DNA from: JAVKDP01 sp040222185
GTDB taxonomy: Bacteria > Bacteroidota > Rhodothermia > Balneolales > Balneolaceae
DNA: 12,265 bases
Direction: 5' to 3'
Assembly: GCA_040222185.1 (NCBI GenBank)
Contig: JAVKDP010000074.1
Span: 1 to 12,265 of the forward strand
Made by a program: the position numbers and the translations under genes
Shown: positions 7,734 to 12,265 of the stretch, in pieces
Numbering within the stretch: the first letter of the stretch is position 1
Layout: the number at the start of each line of letters is the position of its first letter
The notes under the pieces: generated by a model
Database searches by the model: none
The model's input: only the letters and a program-made list of their open reading frames with translations
What the model was told of the DNA's origin: nothing

Positions 7734-8381
7734 ATGGCACGCTTAAATTCTCTAAGCTTAAAAATATTAATAGTCTTAGGCTTATTTCTTACAAATTGTA
7801 GATCAAAGAGTGAGAATTTTTCTTCTTCTAACCATCTAAATGTAGATAGTATAGTGACTAATATCATTAAGCCAATCTCAGTTGACTCTTTAATGGAAAT
7901 GATTCAAGAAGACACTAGTATGGCTGATGATATTAAGTTTATGCTTGATTCGCTATTAGCTAATGTCGAAGAAAGTAGCCAAAAAGGTATTCAGTCAAAC
8001 ATCTTAAATGAGTCAGCTCATGAAATTGAAAATATCAAAGTCTATTATTCAACAGAAAACATTAATACTGTAATGCCTTTGCGTTGTGGAGATCTATCCT
8101 ATTTTGCAAAAGAAAGTCTAGATTCATTGCTTATTTATGATAAATCTTTTTTAATCGGCTTTGAAAAAGAATTGGGCAATTTAGTGGTTGTGGAAGATTC
8201 GATTCGTCAAATACTTCCAAGACTGGATACGAGATATGAAGTAACTATATCTTATAAAGATAAGGGCATTGAGAAGCTTTGTTTTAATGTCGTAGGTGAT
8301 ATTGTTTTTAAGGATACAACAATGAATGAATCGAAATCTCTTACAAGCCTAGTTTTAGATAGACTTAGCCTAGCAAACTAG
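7734..8381 (+). CDS. predicted lipoprotein in the toxin/immunity cassette
   Basis: This 215-residue protein has a short signal peptide with hydrophobic core SLKILIVLGLFL and a lipobox ending TNC (Cys at residue 22), followed by a Ser-rich linker. It is thus probably a lipid-anchored periplasmic or outer-membrane protein. The mature part is acidic, with helical segments (VDSLMEMIQEDTSMADDIKF) and a C-terminal alpha/beta stretch containing MPLRCGDLSYF and KLCFNVVGD, whose two cysteines could pair. No family is recognised. It follows the 7527 gene by 6 nt and so probably shares its transcript. Possible roles are a periplasmic immunity protein or an accessory of the neighbouring cassette. A weak ribosome binding site leaves the start at 7734 moderately sure; the lipobox supports it. 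Confidence 0.72.
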   Translation: MARLNSLSLKILIVLGLFLTNCRSKSENFSSSNHLNVDSIVTNIIKPISVDSLMEMIQEDTSMADDIKFMLDSLLANVEESSQKGIQSNILNESAHEIENIKVYYSTENINTVMPLRCGDLSYFAKESLDSLLIYDKSFLIGFEKELGNLVVVEDSIRQILPRLDTRYEVTISYKDKGIEKLCFNVVGDIVFKDTTMNESKSLTSLVLDRLSLAN

Positions 8382-8382
8382 G

Positions 8383-8477
8383 AATGTACTAGGCCATGAT
8401 GATTATTTGTTGGTTACTCTAACAAAAATAATCAACAGCAAGTTATTAATATCTTAAAAGAACAATTTGATAAATGA
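8383..8477 (+). pseudogene. frameshifted RHS core/toxin-tail remnant
   Basis: Frame 8383 reads NVLGHDDYLLV, close to NVLGYDDYY of the intact RHS core (from 4861), with most base differences synonymous. After an apparent one-base deletion near 8412, a second frame reads GYSNKNNQQQVINILKEQF-D-K and stops at TGA 8475-8477. That stop overlaps the ATG of the next gene (ATGA). I infer a decayed tail, possibly with a scrap of core. The segment is short, so the core match could be chance. Confidence 0.42.
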
Positions 8478-8794
8478 TAATTGATAGAAAAGAATATAAG
8501 ATAACCTGGGTAGATTATGATGAAGAGCTGGATGAGCTAAATTCAAATCTAGATATACACGTAGAGTTCAAAAATGGAAAAAAATACGTAGCTACTTTTT
8601 TCACTATTAAGAATATTTATTCTCTCTTCGAAAAGAATAAAACTAGCGGAGAATGTGCAAATGGAACTTATTTTTGGGCTACCGATATGGTAATAATAGC
8701 AAGTATGACAAAGGAGAACATTGTTATTACCGTGGAAAATCTAATCAATGAGAATGAATTCGAATTGATCTTCGACGGTCCATTTCAAGACTAA
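8474..8794 (+). CDS. small acidic soluble protein, candidate immunity protein
   Basis: This 106-residue protein has its ATG overlapping the stop of the preceding tail remnant by four bases. It has no signal peptide or membrane helix and is strongly acidic (DYDEELDELNSNLD; ENEFELIFDG). It alternates beta strands (DIHVEFKNGKKYVATFF) and a C-terminal helix (TKENIVITVENLINENEFE), with a central GTYFWATDMVII motif. The small, acidic, alpha/beta character fits cytoplasmic immunity proteins that mimic nucleic acid or cap a toxin's active site. The lost toxin would then have acted in the cytoplasm, unlike the membrane-linked cassettes upstream. Function is inferred from size, charge and position; the family is not certain. 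Confidence 0.75.
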   Translation: MIIDRKEYKITWVDYDEELDELNSNLDIHVEFKNGKKYVATFFTIKNIYSLFEKNKTSGECANGTYFWATDMVIIASMTKENIVITVENLINENEFELIFDGPFQD

Positions 8795-8797
8795 TTT

Positions 8798-8816
8798 ACC
8801 TGGGTAATGTGAGAAC
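8798..8816 (+). repeat. 19-nt direct repeat of the RHS core gene (copy at 4823-4841)
   Basis: ACCTGGGTAATGTGAGAAC occurs identically at 4823-4841 in the intact core gene, encoding LGNVR in the same relative frame. Sequence diverges on both sides. It is a likely crossover point for tail exchange or the scar of a past one. Confidence 0.8.
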
Positions 8817-8976
8817 AAGTTTTTATGCCGACGCAACTTCAACTGTTGCAAAAGGAGTAGACGCAGCAATATTTGATGGTTCTAACCAAGATTTTTTAAA
8901 TCAAGCTGGTAAGACAGCTATTAGTTATGCTGGCGCAAGATTTTCACCTAGCTTAGTTTCTTCGTATAAAGCATAA
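8798..8976 (+). pseudogene. RHS core scar fused to orphan tail end, no immunity gene
   Basis: From 8800 the frame reads LGNVRTSFYADATSTVAKG and continues without stop to SSYKA and TAA at 8974-8976 (58 codons). LGNVR is the conserved RHS core entry. Nearly all of the core between it and the tail is missing, and there is no start codon. The next 103 nt contain no gene, so no immunity partner survives. This is a deletion product of an older RHS core/tail gene. Confidence 0.6.
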
Positions 8977-8999
8977 TTACAAACAGCAACCCCAAAGAT

Positions 9000-9054
9000 C
9001 TCATAAATCTGTTACTTATGAGCAGTAGTTAAGCAAGTCTAAGACTTGCATTAA
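9000..9054 (+). repeat. REP-like paired hairpins with GTAG upstream of the RAYT gene
   Basis: The first hairpin has 7-bp arms CTCATAA/TTATGAG (9000-9022). GTAG at 9025-9028 is followed by a second hairpin with arms TTAAGCAAGTCT and AGACTTGCATTAA (9029-9054, one bulge). A GTAG tetranucleotide at the foot of an imperfect palindrome is the known recognition layout of REP elements processed by RAYT proteins. Confidence 0.65.
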
Positions 9055-9079
9055 GGCTAAGTTATTTTAAATTAAAGCT

Positions 9080-9631
9080 ATGTCCGGCTTTAAAATCCAC
9101 AATCACCAACAACCTCACTTCATTACATTCGCTGTAGTAGATTGGATAGATGTTTTCACAAGGCCTCTTTATAAAACTGTAATTATTGAAAGCCTGGAAT
9201 ACTGTAGGAGCGAGAAAGGCCTTAACATCCATGGGTGGTGTATCATGACAAACCATCTTCATTTGGTGATAAGTGCAAAAGAAGGATTCAATCTTTCAGA
9301 TATACTCCGGGATTTTAAAAAATATACTGCCAAAGCAATCCTGGAAGATTTAGAAACTAATCCAAAAGAAAGCAGGAGAAAATGGATGCTTTGGATGTTC
9401 AGAAAAGCAGGGCAGGCAAACTCCAATAACAAGACCTATCAATTTTGGAGACAAGATAACCGACCGATGGAAATAACAAGTAATCCATTCTTTACTCAAA
9501 AGATGGATTACCTACATTACAACCCGGTAAAAGAAGGCTTCTGTTATCATATAGAAGACTACCCATACAGTAGTGCTCTTTGGTATAAAAAGAAACAGGG
9601 ATTGCTTGTAATGGATGAGGTTTTAATTTAA
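9080..9631 (+). CDS. REP-associated tyrosine transposase (RAYT, IS200-like Y1 family)
   Basis: This 183-residue protein belongs to the HUH single-strand endonuclease superfamily. The metal-binding motif HLH is at 59-61 within MTNHLHLVISAKEGF. FKKYTAKAIL contains the candidate nucleophile Tyr82. The C-terminal signatures QFWRQDNRP and YLHYNPVKEGF are typical of the RAYT branch found across Bacteroidota. Length is normal for the family and no frame damage is seen. RAYTs cut and rejoin single-stranded DNA at hairpins with a GTAG-type foot and are thought to spread short REP repeats; they are usually single-copy and not flanked by classical IS ends. Hairpins flank it here on both sides (9000-9054, 9640-9692). 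It sits at the edge of the toxin/immunity region, where it may help rearrangement, though this is inference. It probably has its own transcript; no clear ribosome binding site is seen. Confidence 0.9.
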   Translation: MSGFKIHNHQQPHFITFAVVDWIDVFTRPLYKTVIIESLEYCRSEKGLNIHGWCIMTNHLHLVISAKEGFNLSDILRDFKKYTAKAILEDLETNPKESRRKWMLWMFRKAGQANSNNKTYQFWRQDNRPMEITSNPFFTQKMDYLHYNPVKEGFCYHIEDYPYSSALWYKKKQGLLVMDEVLI

Positions 9632-9639
9632 GTATCTGT

Positions 9640-9692
9640 TTGAAGTTACAAACTTCAAGAGCTGAATGATTTAAGTCACAGACTTAAATCAT
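9640..9692 (+). repeat. tandem REP-like hairpins downstream of the RAYT gene
   Basis: Two perfect inverted repeats follow the stop within 62 nt. One is TTGAAGTT-ACA-AACTTCAA (9640-9658). The other has 12-bp arms ATGATTTAAGTC / GACTTAAATCAT around ACA (9666-9692). Both share the ACA loop, and the AAGTC/GACTT core of the second resembles the upstream hairpin. They are probable RAYT substrates and may also help end transcription. Confidence 0.65.
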
Positions 9693-9712
9693 CTTTGGGG
9701 GAAGACATAGCA

Positions 9713-9774
9713 TGTCATTGCGAGGAGTAACAGACTCTTATTGAGCATCTTTTTCAATCGACGAAGCAATCTCC
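9713..9774 (+). repeat. dispersed intergenic repeat of the TGTCATTGCGAGGAG...GAAGCAATCTCC type
   Basis: The left end TGTCATTGCGAGGAG and right end CGACGAAGCAATCTCC form an imperfect palindrome (ATTGC ... GCAAT). This short element is known to be scattered in intergenic DNA of many unrelated bacteria. The middle is degenerate here. No coding potential is seen. Recognition is from memory of the consensus, not a search. Confidence 0.5.
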
Positions 9775-9803
9775 GAGCTAATGAAACACAACCTTTAAGC
9801 CTC

Positions 9804-9844
9804 GTTCCACAGCTCTGCTGTGGAACAGAACACAGGAGCTCCTG
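9804..9844 (+). repeat. strong palindromic intergenic repeat
   Basis: A perfect inverted repeat with 10-bp arms GTTCCACAGC / GCTGTGGAAC around TCT (9804-9826) is followed by the 12-bp palindrome CAGGAGCTCCTG (9833-9844). The GC-rich arms in AT-rich surroundings suggest a mobile REP-type element. No T-run follows, so it is not a standard terminator. Confidence 0.6.
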
Positions 9845-9906
9845 CTCCTTGTAAATACATTCCAAAACTTCCAGGCCATCTTAATCAAGCTTTCTGACAC
9901 ACGGTA

Positions 9907-9935
9907 TTGCATTTAGAAATGTACTCTTCTATATT
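9907..9935 (+). promoter_or_regulatory. candidate promoter of the trp leader
   Basis: TTGCAT (9907-9912), a 17-nt spacer and TATATT (9930-9935) fit a housekeeping promoter. TATATTCG also resembles the Bacteroidota -7 element TAnnTTTG. Transcription would start about 9942, only a few bases before the leader-peptide ATG at 9945. Confidence 0.55.
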
Positions 9936-9944
9936 CGTGGCGTT

Positions 9945-10022
9945 ATGAAAAACAGAACTACAATTTCTAATACTTGGTGGTGGCTTTCTCAGGAAATAGC
10001 AGTGGTAGAGTTGCATTATTAA
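9945..10022 (+). CDS. trpL: trp operon leader peptide with three consecutive Trp codons
   Basis: This is a 25-codon frame, ATG to TAA, with TGG TGG TGG at 9975-9983 (residues 11-13, context SNTWWWLSQE). Trp is otherwise rare, so three in a row upstream of trpE and a terminator is the hallmark of ribosome-mediated attenuation. The leader lies 26 nt before the terminator hairpin. No ribosome binding site is visible; the predicted transcription start almost at the ATG suggests near-leaderless translation. The peptide itself has no function beyond sensing charged tRNA-Trp. Confidence 0.88.
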   Translation: MKNRTTISNTWWWLSQEIAVVELHY

Positions 10023-10058
10023 GTGACATAACAAAGTATTTTATACGCCCACTGTTCC
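9992..10058 (+). promoter_or_regulatory. antiterminator pairing of the trp attenuator
   Basis: GGAA (9992-9995) and CAGTGG (10000-10005), split by a 4-nt bulge, can pair with CCACTGTTCC (10049-10058), giving ten Watson-Crick pairs. The 3' partner is the 5' arm of the terminator, so the two structures exclude each other. The 5' partner lies 8-22 nt behind the Trp codons. It should be free when a ribosome stalls there and at least partly covered when it reaches the stop codon. Confidence 0.65.
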
Positions 10059-10081
10059 TTCGGAAGAGTGGGTTTTTTTTT
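10048..10081 (+). terminator. intrinsic terminator of the trp attenuator
   Basis: The stem CCCACT(G)TTCC / GGAA(G)AGTGGG (10048-10058 with 10062-10072) has a small loop and is followed by nine T residues (10073-10081). It lies 82 nt before trpE, so it acts as a conditional terminator in the leader rather than at an operon end. Confidence 0.88.
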
Positions 10082-10106
10082 GGCTTTTAATCGAGTCGCT
10101 GAAACT

Positions 10107-10136
10107 CAAAATCACTAACTTCATAGTTTGATTTTG
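10107..10136 (+). other. stem-loop between attenuator and trpE
   Basis: CAAAATCA (10107-10114) pairs with TGATTTTG (10129-10136) around a 14-nt loop. It has no T-run and lies 27 nt before the trpE ATG. Its purpose is unknown; it may affect trpE translation or be incidental. Confidence 0.35.
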
Positions 10137-10163
10137 GGTCATAAAGCGGCCAATAATTGGTAA

Positions 10164-11624
10164 ATGGATAAACAACAGTTTTTAGAACTTAGTAAAACAT
10201 ACACGGCGGTACCTGTAGTCAGGCGACTGCTGGCCGATGTACTCACCCCGGTGTCACTTTTTATGAATATCAGGGAAGGAGCGAGTCATCCATTTCTGCT
10301 TGAATCAGTAGAAGGCGGAGAGCAATTAGCCCGGTATTCCTTTTTAGGCAGAAACCCATACCAGGTACTTTCATTTGATGGGAGCAAAACTACATTAAGT
10401 AAAAAAGGTGATATATCAGAAATTGATGTTCCTTACTTCGAGGAGCTAAAAGCCTTAACAACAGCTTATACCGAGCCTTTCCTGCCGGAATTGCCACGAC
10501 TTACAGGCGGAGCTGTGGGTTTCTCAGCATATGATACATTCCGTCTGGTGGAAGATCTCCCTGATGTTCCTAATGATGATCTTGGACTACCCGAAGCAAT
10601 CTGGGCCTTTTACGATGAGATATTCGCCTTTGATCATGTGAAGCACCAGGTTGTACTTATAAAGACCGTATTTGTAGAAGAAGAGTCTGACTTGGAAGAA
10701 GCGTACAGCAAAGCTCAATCTGCATTAGATGGGATGGAAGCTGCGGCATTAAAGAGTGATTATTCCCGTAGAGACTTCCATATACACCCCGAGTCTTTGA
10801 AGAGCAATATGAGCCAGGATTACTTTTCAACCATTGTAGGGAAAGGTAGAGAATATATTTACGAAGGCGATATTTTCCAGGTGGTACTTTCACAGCGCTT
10901 TGAAGCCAATATGGAAGGCGATCCCTTTATGTTATACCGTGCTTTACGAATGGTGAATCCTTCACCTTATCTTTTTTACCTTGAATTTGATCGTTTTACC
11001 ATTGTTGGATCATCTCCCGAAGTGCTTGTGCGCGTACAGAATAAAGAAGTCAGGGTATTACCAATAGCAGGTACCCGTCCACGAGGTAAAACACATGAAG
11101 AAGACCTCGCTTTCGAAGAAGACCTGCTAGCTGATCCGAAAGAAGTATCAGAACATATCATGTTGGTAGATCTGGGTAGAAACGATCTTTCCAGGGTATG
11201 TAAAGCTGGTACTGTTAAGATGGAACGAAGCCAGGTTATAGAGCGCTATTCCCATGTAATGCATATTGTAAGTGATGTAATTGGTGAACTCAGAGACGAT
11301 CAGAATGCGGTAGATGCCCTGATGCAGTGTTTCCCGGCAGGTACCGTAAGCGGAGCGCCTAAAATCAGGGCTATGGAAATCATCGATGAACTGGAGACTA
11401 CAAAAAGGGGAATCTATGCCGGAGCAGTCGGTTATTTCGATTTTTCCGGTAACATGGACACCTGTATTGCCATCAGAACGATGGTTGTTACGGGCAATAA
11501 GGTTTATATTCAGGCTGGAGCCGGAATAGTAGCCGATAGCGATCCTCAAAAAGAATTCGAAGAAACTCAGAACAAAGCCGGAGCATTGGTTCAGGCCTTA
11601 AGTATAGCATTAGACATTCAATGA
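10164..11624 (+). CDS. trpE: anthranilate synthase component I
   Basis: This 486-residue enzyme of usual family length converts chorismate to anthranilate with ammonia supplied by TrpG, the first committed step of tryptophan synthesis in the cytoplasm. The N-terminal domain carries the tryptophan feedback motif LLES (45-48) and RYSFLGRNP. The chorismate-binding domain shows GSSPEVLVRV, PIAGTRPRG (ending at 308), HIMLVDLGRNDL, CFPAGTVSGAPKIRAMEII and a C-terminal DPQKEFEETQNKA (460-472) typical of active enzymes. The Ala-Gly-Thr-Arg and Pro-Ala-Gly-Thr-Val-Ser-Gly-Ala-Pro motifs favour TrpE over isochorismate or aminodeoxychorismate synthases, as does the trp leader upstream. No ribosome binding site precedes the ATG. 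No trpG is in view; trpS follows directly with an ATGA overlap. Expression is expected to be attenuated by charged tRNA-Trp. Confidence 0.96.
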   Translation: MDKQQFLELSKTYTAVPVVRRLLADVLTPVSLFMNIREGASHPFLLESVEGGEQLARYSFLGRNPYQVLSFDGSKTTLSKKGDISEIDVPYFEELKALTTAYTEPFLPELPRLTGGAVGFSAYDTFRLVEDLPDVPNDDLGLPEAIWAFYDEIFAFDHVKHQVVLIKTVFVEEESDLEEAYSKAQSALDGMEAAALKSDYSRRDFHIHPESLKSNMSQDYFSTIVGKGREYIYEGDIFQVVLSQRFEANMEGDPFMLYRALRMVNPSPYLFYLEFDRFTIVGSSPEVLVRVQNKEVRVLPIAGTRPRGKTHEEDLAFEEDLLADPKEVSEHIMLVDLGRNDLSRVCKAGTVKMERSQVIERYSHVMHIVSDVIGELRDDQNAVDALMQCFPAGTVSGAPKIRAMEIIDELETTKRGIYAGAVGYFDFSGNMDTCIAIRTMVVTGNKVYIQAGAGIVADSDPQKEFEETQNKAGALVQALSIALDIQ

Positions 11625-12265
11625 CAAAGAAAAAGACCATCCTTTCAGGAATTCAACCTTCCGGTAAATTACATATCGGGAATTACTTTGGAGCTATTCG
11701 CCAGCATATCGCTATGCAAGACCAGGGCGACGCCTTTTACTTCATTGCAAACTATCATTCCCTGACTTCAATTACAGATGGAGAAACACTTCGTAAATAT
11801 ACGCTGGATGTTACTCTTGATTACCTTGCACTGGGTCTTGATCCGCATAAAGCAACTTTCTTTGCTCAGTCGGATGTGCCACAAGTAACCGAACTGGCAT
11901 GGATGCTTGGCGCTTTGACACCCGTAAGTGCCATGCAGAAAGGAGTATCTTACAAAGACAAAATTGCGGCGGGGCTTAGCCCGACTATCGGTCTGTTTAC
12001 CTATCCAATTCTTCAAGCTGCCGACATTTTGATTTATCATTCAGATGTAGTTCCTGTTGGTGAAGATCAAAAGCAGAATATCGAGATTTGCCGTAACCTG
12101 GCTGGGAAATTCAACAATACCTATGAAGGAGATTACCTCGTAGTTCCGGAAGAATACATTGTAAAATCTGTGGCTATTGTCCCGGGAACCGACGGTAAGA
12201 AGATGAGCAAAAGCTATAAGAACACCATTCCTATTTTTGATGAAGGAAAGCCTCTAAAGAAGGTA
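11621..12265 (+). CDS. trpS: tryptophanyl-tRNA synthetase, 3' truncated by window edge
   Basis: The first 215 residues of a class I aminoacyl-tRNA synthetase that charges tRNA-Trp using ATP are present. Visible signatures are GIQPSGKLHIGNYFGA with the HIGH-type motif HIGN (18-21), the Trp-pocket segment FFAQSDVPQVTELAWMLG, LFTYPILQAADIL, VPVGEDQKQNIE and KMSKS (194-198). About a further 110-130 residues would lie beyond the window. Its ATG overlaps the trpE stop (ATGA), so it is co-transcribed and translationally coupled with trpE and falls under the trp attenuator. This pairing makes the enzyme that lowers uncharged tRNA-Trp part of the operon that senses it. Confidence 0.95.
   Translation, partial: MTKKKTILSGIQPSGKLHIGNYFGAIRQHIAMQDQGDAFYFIANYHSLTSITDGETLRKYTLDVTLDYLALGLDPHKATFFAQSDVPQVTELAWMLGALTPVSAMQKGVSYKDKIAAGLSPTIGLFTYPILQAADILIYHSDVVPVGEDQKQNIEICRNLAGKFNNTYEGDYLVVPEEYIVKSVAIVPGTDGKKMSKSYKNTIPIFDEGKPLKKV

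Noticed and set aside
5699..8976. CRISPR array or phage-like repeat structure in the AT-rich region
   Set aside because: No regularly spaced repeats and no phage genes; the overlaps fit toxin-tail/immunity cassettes instead.
9062..9262. Minus-strand open frame across the RAYT start
   Set aside because: Shadow of the HUH transposase frame; no motif or start signal.
9804..9844. Transcription terminator of the RAYT gene
   Set aside because: The hairpins are strong but lack a T-run on either strand and lie about 170 nt past the stop; a mobile palindromic repeat fits better.
10657..11549. Minus-strand open frames inside trpE
   Set aside because: trpE is full length with all expected motifs; the opposite frames carry no recognisable protein.

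Overview
The window reads like a chromosomal segment of a Bacteroidota-related marine-type bacterium. The RHS core ending (GRFMQVDPLA ... DPTG) is of the Bacteroidota type. The trpE/trpS proteins and the mix of SD-led and SD-less starts would suit the Balneolota/Rhodothermota side. This placement is inference from sequence style; no search was run.

Region 1 (2-5715) is an RHS/YD-repeat locus with an unusual split. A large YD-repeat 'shell' protein, cut by the left window edge, stops just where a normal RHS protein would enter its DHLGNVR core. A secreted CBM20-like plus TPR protein follows with its own strong ribosome binding site. A third secreted protein then carries a PKD-like domain, the missing RHS core ending in PLKLTDPTG, and a variable beta-rich tail. 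All three are on the + strand with 10-13 nt gaps, so they are probably one operon making a multi-part RHS particle.

Region 2 (5699-8976) is visibly AT-richer and looks like a toxin-tail/immunity archive. Small, mostly membrane or acidic proteins each start on, or a few bases inside, the stop codon of a toxin-tail reading frame. Overlaps are 17 nt at 5699, TTGA at 6711, TAATG at 7527 and ATGA at 8474. Only the first tail is attached to an intact RHS core. The others are orphan or broken: an internal stop (6523-6714), no start (7045-7527), a frameshift (8383-8477), and a core scar without an immunity gene (8798-8976). The last begins with 19 nt identical to the intact core gene, direct evidence of recombination at the core.

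Region 3 (9000-9850) holds a REP-associated tyrosine transposase (RAYT) flanked by hairpins, the upstream one with a GTAG foot, and two further palindromic intergenic repeats.

Region 4 (9907-12265) is a tryptophan operon head: a promoter, a 25-residue leader peptide with three consecutive Trp codons, an intrinsic terminator with a mutually exclusive antiterminator pairing, trpE, and trpS overlapping trpE by ATGA. This reads as classical ribosome-mediated attenuation, unusually placing the tryptophanyl-tRNA synthetase under the same leader.
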